Assembly (NCBI RefSeq): GCF_022627325.1
Contig: NZ_JAETZZ010000003.1
Coordinates: forward strand, 353,246 to 417,245
Origin: Pseudomonas putida
Lineage (GTDB): Bacteria; Pseudomonadota; Gammaproteobacteria; Pseudomonadales; Pseudomonadaceae
Reading direction: 5' to 3'
Length of the DNA stretch: 64,000 nucleotides
The translations under genes were made by a program, and so were the position numbers. Shown here piece by piece: positions 18,328 to 28,023 of this stretch. Below the pieces are notes generated by a model. It was given only the letters and a program-made list of their open reading frames with translations, had not been told where the DNA came from and did no database searches. Position 1 is the stretch's first letter; every line of letters starts with the position of its first letter.

Positions 18328-18663
18328 ATGAGCGACACCCTCAACCGCCTGGCCGAAGTGCTCGAAGAACGCAAGCAAGCGGCCCCCGACAGCTCCTACG
18401 TCGCCAGCCTGTACCACAAGGGCCTGAACAAGATTCTCGAAAAGCTCGGCGAAGAGTCCGTCGAGACCATCATTGCTGCCAAGGACGCTGCGGTCAGCAA
18501 GGATTACAGTGATGTCATCTATGAAACCGCCGACCTGTGGTTTCATAGCCTGGTCATGCTCAGTGCATTGGGCCAGCATCCACAAGCCGTGCTCGATGAG
18601 CTGGAGCGCCGCTTCGGCCTGTCCGGGCACGATGAAAAGGCCGCTCGCGGGCCTTCGGCCTGA
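18328..18663 (+). CDS. hisE: Phosphoribosyl-ATP pyrophosphatase HisE
   Basis: Second step of histidine biosynthesis, hydrolysing phosphoribosyl-ATP to phosphoribosyl-AMP. All-alpha MazG-like protein of 111 aa. Motifs [24 protein letters not shown] and [16 protein letters not shown] carry the acidic metal ligands. It is coupled to hisI, and tatA follows 25 bp downstream, probably in the same transcript. Confidence 0.95.
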   Translation: MSDTLNRLAEVLEERKQAAPDSSYVASLYHKGLNKILEKLGEESVETIIAAKDAAVSKDYSDVIYETADLWFHSLVMLSALGQHPQAVLDELERRFGLSGHDEKAARGPSA

Positions 18664-18688
18664 CTCAATAGCATTCTAGGAGAGCACC

Positions 18689-18961
18689 ATGGGTATTTTT
18701 GACTGGAAACACTGGATCGTCCTGCTGGTCGTCGTCGTCCTGGTGTTCGGCACCAAGAAGCTGAAGAACTTCGGCAGTGACCTTGGCGAATCGATCAAGG
18801 GCTTCCGCAAAGCCATGAACGAAGAAGAAAGCAAACCCGCCGAGCAGACCCCACCGCCTGCCCAGCCGGTACCGCCCGTGCAGAACACCGCACAACAACC
18901 ACAGGGCCAGACCATCGAGGGCCAGGCCCAGCCGGTCCAAGAGCCGCAGCGGAAAGACTGA
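18689..18961 (+). CDS. tatA: Sec-independent translocase component TatA
   Basis: Pore-forming subunit of the twin-arginine translocase, 90 aa. One N-terminal membrane helix ([18 protein letters not shown]), the FGTKK hinge, an amphipathic helix ([17 protein letters not shown]) and an acidic, Pro/Gln-rich tail. An AGGAGAG ribosome site precedes the ATG. tatB follows after 3 bp. Confidence 0.96.
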   Translation: MGIFDWKHWIVLLVVVVLVFGTKKLKNFGSDLGESIKGFRKAMNEEESKPAEQTPPPAQPVPPVQNTAQQPQGQTIEGQAQPVQEPQRKD

Positions 18962-18964
18962 GCC

Positions 18965-19339
18965 ATGTTCGGCATGAGTTTCAGCGAGTTACTGCTCGTC
19001 GGCCTGGTAGCGCTGCTGGTGCTCGGCCCCGAGCGCCTGCCCGGTGCCGCGCGTACTGCGGGGCTGTGGATCGGCCGGCTCAAACGAAGCTTCAATTCGA
19101 TCAAGATGGAAGTCGAGCGCGAAATTGGCGCCGATGACATCCGCCGCCAGTTGCACAACGAGCACATCATGCAGATGGAACAGGACGCCAAGCGCATCCT
19201 CAACCCGCTGACGCCGCCTGCCCCGCCACCCGCTGCAGGGGCCACCGAGCAGCCCGTTGCCACGCCAACGTCGGCACCGGTAGCGCCTGCCCCTGCACCT
19301 GGGCAGCCCGAACAGTCTCAACCGCCGCGAGCCCCATGA
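18965..19339 (+). CDS. tatB: Sec-independent translocase component TatB
   Basis: Substrate-recognition partner of TatC, 124 aa. One N-terminal membrane helix ([17 protein letters not shown], containing the conserved GPERLP) followed by an amphipathic helix and a long Pro/Ala-rich cytoplasmic tail. Its stop overlaps the tatC start by four bases. Confidence 0.95.
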   Translation: MFGMSFSELLLVGLVALLVLGPERLPGAARTAGLWIGRLKRSFNSIKMEVEREIGADDIRRQLHNEHIMQMEQDAKRILNPLTPPAPPPAAGATEQPVATPTSAPVAPAPAPGQPEQSQPPRAP

Positions 19340-20127
19340 GCGAAAAACCGCAAGACGACCAGCCCATGCCGCTGGTCTCGCACCTGACCGAACTGCGCAC
19401 CCGCCTGCTGCGCTGCGTGGCTGCCATCTTCCTGATCTTTGCCGGGTTGTTCTCCTTTGCCCAGCAGATCTACACCTTGGTCTCGGCGCCACTGCGCGAA
19501 CACCTGCCGGCCAACGCAACGATGATCGCCACCGACGTGGCCTCGCCGTTCTTGACGCCGTTCAAGCTGACCATGATCGTTTCGCTGTTCCTGGCGATCC
19601 CGTTCATCCTGCAGCAGATCTGGGGTTTCATCGCCCCGGGCCTGTATCGCCACGAAAAGCGCATCGCCATCCCCCTGCTGGTGTCGAGCATCTTCCTGTT
19701 CTACGCCGGCATGGCGTTCGCCTACTTCCTGGTGTTCCCGCTGATCTTCGGCTTCTTCGCCAGCGCCACGCCGGAAGGCGTGTCGATGATGACCGACATT
19801 TCCAGCTATCTGGACTTCGTCATGACGTTGTTCTTCGCCTTCGGCGTTGCCTTCGAGATCCCGGTCGCGGTGGTGCTGCTGGTGTGGATCGGCGTGGTCG
19901 ACGTGCAATACCTGAAGAAAATCCGCCCCTACGTGATCATCGGCTGTTTCGTGGTCGGCATGATCCTGACCCCGCCCGACATCTTCTCGCAGACCTTGCT
20001 CGCCGTGCCGATGTGGCTGCTGTTCGAGATCGGCGTGCTGTGCGGCAGCCTGATCCGCAAGCGCAGCCATGCCGAAGACGAAGCGGCAAACGACCATAAC
20101 GACCAGCCGCCAGCGACCCAGCCGTGA
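19336..20127 (+). CDS. tatC: Sec-independent translocase component TatC
   Basis: Six-helix inner-membrane receptor for twin-arginine signal peptides, 263 aa. The N-terminal [11 protein letters not shown] motif and the conserved periplasmic/cytoplasmic loops ([20 protein letters not shown]) are present. The start and stop overlap tatB and rsmE by four bases each, so the block is translationally coupled. Confidence 0.97.
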   Translation: MSEKPQDDQPMPLVSHLTELRTRLLRCVAAIFLIFAGLFSFAQQIYTLVSAPLREHLPANATMIATDVASPFLTPFKLTMIVSLFLAIPFILQQIWGFIAPGLYRHEKRIAIPLLVSSIFLFYAGMAFAYFLVFPLIFGFFASATPEGVSMMTDISSYLDFVMTLFFAFGVAFEIPVAVVLLVWIGVVDVQYLKKIRPYVIIGCFVVGMILTPPDIFSQTLLAVPMWLLFEIGVLCGSLIRKRSHAEDEAANDHNDQPPATQP

Positions 20128-20831
20128 ATCTTTTGCTTCTTGAAGAGGCCGACTTCGTGTCGGCCGACCGCGTCGTCCTTGCCGATAGGCGCTTCACCCA
20201 TATGCAGGAAATTCACCGCGTGGTGGTCGGCGACAGCCTGCGCGTAGGCCGCATCAATGGCCTGATGGGCACCGCTACCGTGGTACGCCTGGCACAGCAC
20301 GAAGCCGAGCTTGAAGTCGGCTTCGACCAGCCGCCGCCGGCCAAGCTGCCGCTGACGCTGGTGCTTGCCGTGCCGCGGCCGAAAATGCTGCGCCGGCTGT
20401 TCCAGACCGTCGCCACGCTGGGCGTAGAGCGGTTGATCCTGGTCAACAGCTACAAGGTCGAGAAAAGCTTCTGGCAGACGCCGTTCCTGAGCCCCGAGAG
20501 CATCCGCGACAACCTGATACTGGGCCTGGAACAGGCCCGCGACACGGTGCTGCCCGAGGTGCTCATCGAAAAACGCTTCAAACCGTTCGTCGAAGACCGC
20601 CTGCCCGCGATCGCCGACGGCACCTTAGGCCTGGTCGGCCACCCCGGCCCCTACCCCGCCTGCCCGCGCGCCGTCGAAGGCCCGGTAACACTGGCCATTG
20701 GCCCCGAAGGTGGCTGGATCCCGTACGAAGTCGAACTGCTGGGCAAGGCAGGGCTCGCGCCAGTACAGCTCGGTGACCGCATCCTGCGTGTGGAAACCGC
20801 CGTAACAGCCTTGCTCTCAAGGATTTTCTGA
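20124..20831 (+). CDS. rsmE: 16S rRNA (uracil-1498-N3)-methyltransferase RsmE
   Basis: SPOUT-class methyltransferase of 235 aa that modifies U1498 of 16S rRNA. It has an N-terminal PUA-like domain (residues 1-70), a trefoil-knot C-terminal domain, and the family motif LAIGPEGGW near residue 190 followed by [10 protein letters not shown]. It starts with GTG at 20124, overlapping the tatC stop (GTGA). It ends the hisI-hisE-tatABC-rsmE block. Confidence 0.94.
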   Translation: MNLLLLEEADFVSADRVVLADRRFTHMQEIHRVVVGDSLRVGRINGLMGTATVVRLAQHEAELEVGFDQPPPAKLPLTLVLAVPRPKMLRRLFQTVATLGVERLILVNSYKVEKSFWQTPFLSPESIRDNLILGLEQARDTVLPEVLIEKRFKPFVEDRLPAIADGTLGLVGHPGPYPACPRAVEGPVTLAIGPEGGWIPYEVELLGKAGLAPVQLGDRILRVETAVTALLSRIF

Positions 20832-20853
20832 CAAACGGGTCAGGTTTTTCCCA

Positions 20854-20880
20854 TCAAGTTTCCCCGGCGCAGGCCGATGC
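20854..20880 (+). promoter_or_regulatory. Sigma-28 (FliA) type promoter for the first chemoreceptor
   Basis: TCAAGTTT (20854-20861), an 11-base spacer and GCCGATGC (20873-20880) match the FliA pattern TCAAGTTT-N11-GCCGATAA. It lies 51 bases before the chemoreceptor start, as expected for a flagellar-regulon gene. Confidence 0.75.
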
Positions 20881-20931
20881 CTAGGCAACACAACAATAAT
20901 CCGTGCTGCCAAGTCTACCGGGGAGTCGAAC

Positions 20932-22848
20932 ATGTTCCGATGGGTTACCGAAACGCTGGGAAATGTGAGCGTCAATCGCAAATTGGGGCTGGGCTTTGGC
21001 CTGGTACTGTTACTGACCCTGGCCATCACCTTCACAGGCTGGCAAGGCATGGACAGCATCATCGACCGTGGTGACAAGCTGGGCAATATCTCGGTCATCA
21101 GCCAAGGCACCCAGGAACTGCGCATCGCGCGCCAGCACTACCAGCGCGAACGCAGCGAAGCGGCGATCGGCGAACTGGAAAAAACCCTCGCTGGCCTCGA
21201 CCGCCAGATCAGCCTGATGCTCGGCCAGATCGAACAGCCCGTCGATCATCAGCGCCTGCAGCAACAGCAGGAGGCGGTGCGCAAATACCAGCAAGCATTC
21301 GCCGACCTCAAGCAGGCCGGGCAACGCCGCGAAGCCAGCCGAAGCGTACTGGGTGACAGCGCCGACAAGGCAGCCGCACTTATCAGCAAGGTGCAGGAAC
21401 GCCTGCTGCAAGCCGGCGACATCACGCCCTATCAGAGCACGGTAGAAGTCAGTGCCCTGCTCCAGCAAGCACGCTTCCAGGTGCGCGGCTACACCTACAG
21501 TGGCGATGCGAACTACCAGCAGACTGCGCTCAACGCCATCGACCAGGCCATGACCAACCTCAAGGGGCTACCCGCCAAGCTGCCCGCCGAATATGCCGCC
21601 AGCCTCGACGACGCGTTGTCGGCCCTCGCCGCCTACCGCGATGCGGTCAACCAGTTCGGTAGCGCGCAATTGGCCAGTGATCAGGCCCTGCAGGTGATGA
21701 CTGATCAAGGCACCGTGCTGATGGATAACAGCCAGAAGATGACGGTTTCACAGACCGAAGTCCGCGATGCAGGCTCGCGCCAGGCGAAGGCCCTGCTTGC
21801 CTGCGCCACGGCACTGGCGTTGGTGCTGGGCCTGATCGCGGCCTGGGCCATCACTCGGCAGATCATCGTGCCACTGCGCCAGACACTGGCCGCCGCCGAG
21901 CGCGTGGCCAACGGCGACCTGCGCCAGGACCTTCTGGCAACCCGTCGTGACGAGCTGGGGCAGTTGCAGGCCAGCATGCAGCGCATGACCCAAGGCCTGC
22001 GTGAACTGATAGGGGGTATCGGTGACGGTGTCACGCAGATCGCCAGCGCCGCCGAAGAGCTTTCGGCGGTAACCGAGCAAACCAGCGCCGGGGTCAGCAA
22101 CCAAAAGGTCGAAACCGACCAGGTGGCCACCGCCATGAACGAAATGGCGGCCACCGTGCATGAGGTGGCACGCAACGCTGAGCAAGCCTCGGAAGCGGCC
22201 CTGATGGCCGACCAACAGGCGCGTGAAGGTGATCGGGTGGTCAGTGAAGCCGTGGCGCAAATCGAGCGCCTGGCCGGTGAAGTGGTCAACTCCAGTGAGG
22301 CGATGAACCAGCTCAAGGCCGAAAGCGACAAGATCGGCAGCGTGCTGGATGTGATCAAGTCGGTGGCCCAGCAGACCAACCTGCTGGCGCTGAATGCGGC
22401 TATCGAAGCGGCGCGGGCCGGTGAGGCTGGACGTGGCTTTGCCGTGGTCGCTGACGAAGTGCGCAGCCTGGCGCAGCGTACCCAGCAGTCCACCGAAGAG
22501 ATCGAAGAGCTGATTGCCGGCTTGCAAAGCGGGACCCAGCGAGTGGCCAGCGTGATGGACGCCAGCCGCCAGCTCACCGACAGCAGCGTCGAGTTGACCC
22601 GCCGCGCGGGCACTTCGCTGGAGACCATCACCCGGACCGTATCGTCGATCCAGGCGATGAACCAGCAGATTGCCACGGCCGCTGAACAGCAAAGTGCAAC
22701 CGCTGAGGAGATCAACCGCAGCGTGATCAATGTGCGGGATATCTCCGACCAGACCTCGGCGGCGAGCGAGGAGACGGCCAGCTCCAGTGTCGAGCTCGCG
22801 CGGCTGGGCACCCACCTGCAAGACCTGGTAAGGCGCTTCAGGCTGTAA
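20932..22848 (+). CDS. Methyl-accepting chemotaxis protein with helical bimodular (HBM) sensor domain
   Basis: Inner-membrane chemoreceptor of 638 aa. An N-terminal membrane helix ([19 protein letters not shown]) is followed by an all-helical periplasmic domain of about 240 residues, the size of an HBM domain, with [14 protein letters not shown] in its first helix. A second membrane helix, a HAMP domain and the signalling hairpin follow; the latter is invariant at [18 protein letters not shown]. By position after rsmE it corresponds to the P. putida citrate receptor McpQ, but the ligand was not verified. The FliA promoter and GGGGAG site support the start. A paralogue follows. Confidence 0.93.
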   Translation: MFRWVTETLGNVSVNRKLGLGFGLVLLLTLAITFTGWQGMDSIIDRGDKLGNISVISQGTQELRIARQHYQRERSEAAIGELEKTLAGLDRQISLMLGQIEQPVDHQRLQQQQEAVRKYQQAFADLKQAGQRREASRSVLGDSADKAAALISKVQERLLQAGDITPYQSTVEVSALLQQARFQVRGYTYSGDANYQQTALNAIDQAMTNLKGLPAKLPAEYAASLDDALSALAAYRDAVNQFGSAQLASDQALQVMTDQGTVLMDNSQKMTVSQTEVRDAGSRQAKALLACATALALVLGLIAAWAITRQIIVPLRQTLAAAERVANGDLRQDLLATRRDELGQLQASMQRMTQGLRELIGGIGDGVTQIASAAEELSAVTEQTSAGVSNQKVETDQVATAMNEMAATVHEVARNAEQASEAALMADQQAREGDRVVSEAVAQIERLAGEVVNSSEAMNQLKAESDKIGSVLDVIKSVAQQTNLLALNAAIEAARAGEAGRGFAVVADEVRSLAQRTQQSTEEIEELIAGLQSGTQRVASVMDASRQLTDSSVELTRRAGTSLETITRTVSSIQAMNQQIATAAEQQSATAEEINRSVINVRDISDQTSAASEETASSSVELARLGTHLQDLVRRFRL

Positions 22849-22854
22849 GCCCGT

Positions 22855-22892
22855 ACTGGCCCCATCGCCGGCGATTTGGCCGTGGGGCCAGT
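22855..22892 (+). terminator. Terminator-like hairpin between the two chemoreceptor genes
   Basis: ACTGGCCCC (22855-22863) pairs with GGGGCCAGT (22884-22892), and CGCCGGCG in the loop is REP-like. No T-run follows. Confidence 0.65.
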
Positions 22893-22938
22893 GTGAATTC
22901 CCAAGCGCGCTGCTGAAATTTCCTACCCGATTCTCAGG

Positions 22939-22966
22939 TCAAGTCCTACAAGCCTTCCGCCGATGG
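22939..22966 (+). promoter_or_regulatory. Sigma-28 (FliA) type promoter for the second chemoreceptor
   Basis: TCAAGTCC (22939-22946), 12 bases and GCCGATGG (22959-22966) repeat the FliA-type arrangement found before the first chemoreceptor, 64 bases before this start codon. Confidence 0.65.
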
Positions 22967-23030
22967 GCAGGGGTGTCATGCCAGTAAAACGCCGGCATGG
23001 CTCCCCTACTCAACTGGATGGAGACTTGCC

Positions 23031-24974
23031 ATGTTCGGCTACCTCAACCGCAGGATTGGCAACATCAGCGTCGGCGCCAAACTCGCTCTGGGTTTTGCCG
23101 TGGTACTGCTGCTCACCGTGGCCACTGCCGTCAGCGGCTGGCGCGCCCTGGACGGCGCAATTACGCGCTCCGAGCAGCTCAGCGAAATTGGCCAGATCAA
23201 TGATCTGGTCAAGGACCTGCGCGCCGAGCGCATCACCTACAGGGTGTTGGCCGATGATGCCAGCAAGGCGCAGATCAGCCGCATCCTGCAGCAACTCGAC
23301 GCCAGGCTGAGCGCGCTGCAGCAACGCAGCAGCGTCGATGAATCACGCCAGATGCTGACTCAGAAGCTGCAATTGCTGCAGCGCCTTCAGGATAATTTCG
23401 CCACCTTGCAACGCACCGTTGAAAGCCGGCGTGGCTTGCGCGAGGCCATGCAGGCGCAAGAGCAGAAGCTCAACGCTGTGATCGACGAACTGGAAACCCA
23501 GGCCTTGCTGAAGATGCCTGCCGACAGCCAGCAAAGTGGCCTGCTGGGCCTGATGGACAGCCTCACCCGGCACGTGGACGGCGCCAACCAGCAAAGCCTG
23601 GTGCCGGCGTACACCTTCTCGCCGCTGGAGGATTTCAGCAAGGTCGGCCAGGCGGCGCTGGATGCTGCTGACAAAAGCCTCGCACAATTGATCCAAGCCC
23701 TCGCCCCCTTGGGCCTTGCGCGTGCAGTCATGGACCAGCCCGGCGTGGAGCTGGGGAAATACCGCACCAGCCTGGAGCAGTACCGCCGCGCCGCCTTGCG
23801 TGTCGAGCAATTGCAAAACGACATGGAGCAGATGGGTAACGAACTGCGTGCTGTGAGCCTGGAGCTGGGTCAGAGGAAGGTCGAGCAGCGCGACAGCGAA
23901 GCACTGGCCGCCCGCTCGCTGCTGACCAGCGTTGCGCTGCTGGCGTTGCTGGTGGGTGTAGCGGCCGGCTGGCTGATCACCTTGCAGATCACCCAGCCGC
24001 TACGCCAGACCCTGGCGTTGGCTGCGCGCATTGCCCGGGGCGACCTGAGCCAGGTGGAGCCTGTAGATCGTCGTGACGAAATGGGCCAGTTGCAGGCCAG
24101 CATGCAGGGAATGACCTTGAGCCTGCGCGAGCTGATCGGCGGTATCGATCAGGGTGTCGGCCATCTGTCACAGGCCGCCACGCAACTGGCCGCCAGCAGC
24201 GAGGACACCAAGCTGCGCATCAGCCAGCAGCGCGAGGAAACCGATCAGGTTGCCACGGCCATGAACCAGATGAGCGCCACGGTGCAGGAAGTGGCACAGA
24301 ACGCCGAACAGGCCTCGCTGGCGGCAACCAACGCCGACCAGCAGGCCCAGCAGGGTGATCAGGTGGTGACTGAAGCCATAGGCCGTATCGAGCAGCTGGC
24401 CAGGCAGATGGACGATTGCCTGGCAGCGATGCAACACCTGGCGGGCGAAAGCCAGCGTATCGGCAGCATTCTCGACGTGATCAAATCGGTCTCCGAGCAA
24501 ACCAACCTGTTGGCGCTGAACGCCGCCATCGAGGCGGCGCGAGCAGGCGAGGCCGGGCGTGGCTTTGCCGTGGTGGCTGACGAAGTGCGCGGCTTGGCCC
24601 AGCGTACGCAGCAGTCGACGGAGGAGATCGAGCAGTTGATCGAAAGCTTGCACAACGGCACCGACGAGGTGACCAGCCTGCTCGACAACAGCAAGCGCCT
24701 GACCGAGCAGAGTGTCGAGCTGAGCCGCAAGGCGGGGGATGCGTTGAGCCAGATCACTGATACGGTGTCGAGCATCCAAGGCATGAACCAGCAGATTGCC
24801 ACGGCGAGCGAGGAGCAGAGTGTGGTGGCCGAGCAGATAAACCGCAGTGTCATCAGCGTGCGCGACGCGTCGGACCAGACCAGTGCAGCCAGTGAACAAA
24901 CGGCAGCCTCAAGCGGCGAGCTCGAGCAGCTAGGACAGCAGCTGCGAGGCATGGTCGGCCGTTTCAGCCTTTGA
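23031..24974 (+). CDS. Methyl-accepting chemotaxis protein with helical bimodular-like sensor domain
   Basis: 647-aa chemoreceptor, a paralogue of the gene before it: same N-terminal pattern ([19 protein letters not shown]), helical periplasmic domain of about 260 residues, second membrane helix ([19 protein letters not shown]), HAMP, and [18 protein letters not shown] at the signalling tip. The sensor domains are strongly diverged while the signalling domains are nearly identical, so the ligands probably differ. A GGAG site precedes the ATG. Its last codons take part in the 25-kb duplication. Confidence 0.93.
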   Translation: MFGYLNRRIGNISVGAKLALGFAVVLLLTVATAVSGWRALDGAITRSEQLSEIGQINDLVKDLRAERITYRVLADDASKAQISRILQQLDARLSALQQRSSVDESRQMLTQKLQLLQRLQDNFATLQRTVESRRGLREAMQAQEQKLNAVIDELETQALLKMPADSQQSGLLGLMDSLTRHVDGANQQSLVPAYTFSPLEDFSKVGQAALDAADKSLAQLIQALAPLGLARAVMDQPGVELGKYRTSLEQYRRAALRVEQLQNDMEQMGNELRAVSLELGQRKVEQRDSEALAARSLLTSVALLALLVGVAAGWLITLQITQPLRQTLALAARIARGDLSQVEPVDRRDEMGQLQASMQGMTLSLRELIGGIDQGVGHLSQAATQLAASSEDTKLRISQQREETDQVATAMNQMSATVQEVAQNAEQASLAATNADQQAQQGDQVVTEAIGRIEQLARQMDDCLAAMQHLAGESQRIGSILDVIKSVSEQTNLLALNAAIEAARAGEAGRGFAVVADEVRGLAQRTQQSTEEIEQLIESLHNGTDEVTSLLDNSKRLTEQSVELSRKAGDALSQITDTVSSIQGMNQQIATASEEQSVVAEQINRSVISVRDASDQTSAASEQTAASSGELEQLGQQLRGMVGRFSL

Positions 24975-25242
24975 AAGCTGCAAGCTTTAAGCTGCAAGCT
25001 GCAAGCTAAAGCCGAACGCGGTGAACCAGCCATCACCGCTCAGCTTGTAGCTTGTAGCTGCTTCTAGAGCTCTTGGCGCAGGAAGGCCTGGGCCGCGAGG
25101 GAACAAACGGCAGCTTCAAGCTTCAAGCTTCAAGCTAAAGCCGAACGCGGTGAACCGGCCATCACAGCTCAGCTTGTAGCTTGTAGCTTGTAGCTTGCAG
25201 CTGCCCCTAGAGCACTTGGCGCAGGAAGGTCTGGGCGCGGGG
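24972..25242. repeat. Heptad arrays and a tandem duplication spanning two convergent gene ends
   Basis: AAGCT-type heptads, a conserved core (25004-25040, repeated at about 25133-25170: AAGCCGAACGCGGTGAACC then GCCATCAC), CTTGTAG heptads and a 30-base segment (25064-25093) that copies the 3' end of the ABC ATPase gene (25207-25236). At 25101-25120 a 20-base stretch copies the chemoreceptor gene at 24894-24913 with one mismatch. The second unit carries two extra GTAGCTT heptads and lacks about 90 bases of the first. Confidence 0.85.
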
Positions 25243-25950
25243 ATCTTTAGGTGAGGCAAAGAACGCCGCGGGCGGCGAGTCTTCCAGCAGTTTGCCGTGA
25301 TCGAAGAACAGTACGCGGTCAGCCACTTCCCTCGCAAAGCCCATCTCATGCGTCACGCAGACCATGGTCATGCCTTCCTGGGCCAACGTCTTCATCACGT
25401 CCAGCACCTCACCGACCATCTCCGGGTCCAGCGCCGAGGTTGGCTCGTCGAACAGCATCACCTTCGGCTCCATCGCCAGCGCACGGGCAATCGCCACCCG
25501 TTGCTGCTGACCACCGGAAAGCCGCGAAGGGAACTCATTGGCCTTCTCCGAGATGCCAACCTTTTCCAGCAACGCCCGCGCCTTGGCCTCACGCTCGGCC
25601 TTGCCACGCTTGCGCACGACCTTCTGCGCCAGGCACAGGTTTTCCAGCACCGTCATGTGCGGGAACAGGTTGAAATGCTGAAACACCATGCCGACTTCGC
25701 GGCGGTAGGCGTTGATGTCGGTCTTCGGGTCTTCCAAGCGCAGCCCGTTGATGGCCACATGGCCCTCGTCGAAATGCTCCAGCCCGTTGAGGCAGCGCAG
25801 GAAGGTCGACTTGCCGGACCCCGACGGGCCCAGCACTACCACCACTTCACCCTTGGCCACCTGGGTGGTGACGTTGTCCACCGCACGCACCACCTGGCCT
25901 CGGGTGTCGAATACCTTCAAAAGGTCACGGACTTCAATCACTTTGCGCAA
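25207..25950 (-). CDS. Polar amino-acid ABC transporter, ATP-binding protein
   Basis: Cytoplasmic ATPase of a PAAT-family importer, 247 aa. Walker [11 protein letters not shown]-loop [16 protein letters not shown], signature [15 protein letters not shown] and Walker [15 protein letters not shown] are all present, with the H-loop VTHEMGFA. It is the last gene of a three-gene operon (binding protein, permease, ATPase); its start overlaps the permease end by 17 bp. The final codons (LRQVL) are duplicated downstream as a non-coding relic. The substrate is an amino acid of unknown identity. Confidence 0.94.
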   Translation of the reverse strand: MRKVIEVRDLLKVFDTRGQVVRAVDNVTTQVAKGEVVVVLGPSGSGKSTFLRCLNGLEHFDEGHVAINGLRLEDPKTDINAYRREVGMVFQHFNLFPHMTVLENLCLAQKVVRKRGKAEREAKARALLEKVGISEKANEFPSRLSGGQQQRVAIARALAMEPKVMLFDEPTSALDPEMVGEVLDVMKTLAQEGMTMVCVTHEMGFAREVADRVLFFDHGKLLEDSPPAAFFASPKDPRAQTFLRQVL

Positions 25951-26896
25951 GCCTCCGCTCGAGCCGGCTGGCCAAATGCGACAGCGGCAGGTTGATCAGC
26001 AGGTACAGGCCTGCCACGCAGAACCAGATCTCGAATGTCGAGAACGACGTGGTGATGGCCTCACGGCCGCTCTTGGTCAGTTCGGTGATAGCGATCACCG
26101 AGACCAGCGAGGTGTCCTTGACCAGGCTGATGAACTGCCCGGCCAGGGGAGGCAGCACGCGCTTGAAGGCCTGCGGCAGGATCACATGGCGCATCGACTG
26201 GCTGGCGTTCAGGCCCAGCGAGCGGGCGGCCTCGTTCTGCCCTTTGGCGATCGACTGCACGCCGGCACGCACGATCTCGGCCACGTAAGCACCGGTGAAC
26301 AGCGCCAGCGCCGCCACCCCGGCGAACTCACGGGACAGGTTGAGCACGGTACCGATGAAGAAGTAGAAGATGAAAATCTGCACCAGCAGCGGCGTGCCGC
26401 GCACCAGTTCGACATACACGGTCGACAGGTCACGCAGGGTCGGGTTGTTCGACAACCGGCACAACCCGGCAAACAGGCCGATCACCAGGCCGAGGGCCCC
26501 GGACACCACCGAGATCCACAAGGTGGTCCACAGGCCCCAGGCCAGTGGGCCTGCAGCCCAGTGACGGGTGACGCCGACCTGATCACCTTCGGCCACATCG
26601 TCACCGCGGCTCAGTTGCAGGCTGTCCTTGGCCACTTCGAGCACCTGCTCACCGCCGCGCTCATCCTTGAGGGTAACGCGGGCGCTATCGCCGGAGACGA
26701 CAATGTCCTGCACCGTGCCGTAATCGCTGGCACGCTGCACGTCCTCGGCCTGGTAGGCAAAGTATTGGGGTACGCGGTTCCAGCGCCACTCGTAGGAAAT
26801 CATCGAGGTGGCCAGGTACAGGCTGATCGCCAAGCCCCCAAGGACCAGCGCAGTCAGCGCATGCCAGGGCCATTGGGCTTTCTTGTGTTTGATCAC
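25934..26896 (-). CDS. Polar amino-acid ABC transporter, permease protein
   Basis: Inner-membrane permease of the PAAT/HisM type, about 320 aa, longer than usual because of an N-terminal extension of ~110 residues with its own membrane helix and a periplasmic segment before the transport helices. The EAA loop ([25 protein letters not shown]) that contacts the ATPase is clear. A GTG at 26896 is preceded by GGAG at a good distance and was chosen over an upstream ATG lying in repeat DNA. One permease subunit only, so it presumably forms a homodimer. Confidence 0.88.
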   Translation of the reverse strand: MIKHKKAQWPWHALTALVLGGLAISLYLATSMISYEWRWNRVPQYFAYQAEDVQRASDYGTVQDIVVSGDSARVTLKDERGGEQVLEVAKDSLQLSRGDDVAEGDQVGVTRHWAAGPLAWGLWTTLWISVVSGALGLVIGLFAGLCRLSNNPTLRDLSTVYVELVRGTPLLVQIFIFYFFIGTVLNLSREFAGVAALALFTGAYVAEIVRAGVQSIAKGQNEAARSLGLNASQSMRHVILPQAFKRVLPPLAGQFISLVKDTSLVSVIAITELTKSGREAITTSFSTFEIWFCVAGLYLLINLPLSHLASRLERRLAQSD

Positions 26897-26910
26897 GTGG
26901 TTACTCCAGA

Positions 26911-27006
26911 AAGCGGCAAGCCGCAAGCCACAAGCTGCAAGAGCAAGCAGACCGCGTATGGGCCGACCTCCTCCTGCAGCTTGCAGCTTGCGGCTTGAAG
27001 CTGCTT
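26911..27006. repeat. Heptad-repeat hairpin between binding-protein and permease genes
   Basis: GGCAAGC/CGCAAGC/CAAGCTGCAAG units (26914-26941) face reverse-complement units CTGCAGCTTGCAGCTTGCGG (26973-26993) across a 30-base spacer. It is the same heptad family as at 58-134 and 2.2 kb, and here lies inside an operon, where it could moderate expression of the membrane subunits relative to the binding protein. Confidence 0.75.
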
Positions 27007-27007
27007 C

Positions 27008-27808
27008 TTATTCCATTTCCTTCAGCCAGTCCTTGTTCTTGAACCACTTGTCGTGGATACGATCGTAGGTCCCGTCATGCTTGATCTGGTGCAGGAAGTT
27101 ATTGATGAAGTTGATGCTGTCGTAGTCGCCTTTCTTCAAGCCGAAAGCCAGGGGCTCGTAGGTGAAGGGCTCGTCGAGGAACAGCAGCTTGCCGGCACCG
27201 GCCTTGTCGACCGCCACTACGTTGTACGGCGCATCGTAGACGAAGGCATCGGCCTTGCCGCTGACTACGTCCATCACCGCTTCCTGCTCGTTGTCGTAGC
27301 CGTGGTACTTGGCCTTGGCGATCAGTTTCTTGGCGACCATCTCGCCGGTGGTGCCGAGCTTGGAAGTGATGCGGTACTTCTCGTTGTTCAGGTCTTTGTA
27401 CGACTTGATCTCGCCAGCCAGCTCCTTGCGGATCAGCAGGGTCTGGCCAACCACGATGAAGGGTTCGCTGAAGTTCAGGCGCAGGTTGCGTTCCTGGGTC
27501 AGGGTCATGCCGCTGCCGATCATGTCGAACTTGTCGGTCAGCAGGGCCGGGATGATGCCGTCATAGGCGGTGGAGACGGTCTCCAGCTTCACGCCCATGG
27601 ATTTGGCCATGGCCTTGAGCAGATCCACTTCGAAGCCGATGATTTCGCCGCGCTTGTTGGTCATCTGGAACGGCATGTAGGTCGGGTCCATGCCCACCCG
27701 CAAGGTACCGCGCTTGACGGCATCGTCGATGGCACCGGCCTGGGCCGAGGCCACCGCGACCAGCGCCGTGACGCCGACCAGCAGCCGCGAAAGGTATTTC
27801 TTCATCAT
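27008..27808 (-). CDS. Polar amino-acid ABC transporter, periplasmic binding protein
   Basis: Solute-binding protein of PBP family 3, 266 aa with a signal peptide (KKYLSRLLVGVTALVAVASAQA). It then reads GTLRVGMDPTYMPFQM, the GFEVDLLKAMAKSMG family signature, and SEPFIVVGQTLL. The ATG at 27808 has AGGGGA seven bases upstream; a second ATG follows directly. It is the first and most highly expressed gene of the operon by position. The substrate cannot be assigned from sequence. Confidence 0.92.
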   Translation of the reverse strand: MMKKYLSRLLVGVTALVAVASAQAGAIDDAVKRGTLRVGMDPTYMPFQMTNKRGEIIGFEVDLLKAMAKSMGVKLETVSTAYDGIIPALLTDKFDMIGSGMTLTQERNLRLNFSEPFIVVGQTLLIRKELAGEIKSYKDLNNEKYRITSKLGTTGEMVAKKLIAKAKYHGYDNEQEAVMDVVSGKADAFVYDAPYNVVAVDKAGAGKLLFLDEPFTYEPLAFGLKKGDYDSINFINNFLHQIKHDGTYDRIHDKWFKNKDWLKEME

Positions 27809-27972
27809 CACCAAGTCCCCTAGCAAGAAAAGTAGCGAATCTTATTGTTAGCACGGCCGTACCGGCCGGCATGGCTTTTCGGAGAGGGATGCTAACGCAT
27901 GGCGGCCCTGGGACCTAGAGCCGGGGGGGACTTTGTTGGCCAAAATCCGAGGGGGTGAGGAAGATAGGAAAA

Positions 27973-28014
27973 CCCTTTCGCCGGCAAGCCGGCGAAAGGG
28001 CCGCATGGCGGCCC
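27973..28014 (-). terminator. Terminator after opgH with REP-like double hairpin
   Basis: A perfect 13-bp stem (27973-27985 with 27988-28000, 2-base loop) contains the REP core CGCCGGCAAGCCGGCG. Beside it GGGCCGC/GCGGCCC (27998-28004 and 28008-28014) forms a second hairpin. Read from opgH, the large stem is followed by TTTTCC, a good intrinsic terminator. The remaining bases between here and the binding-protein gene carry its promoter region, without a motif I trust. Confidence 0.8.
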
Positions 28015-28023
28015 CAGGGTCGG

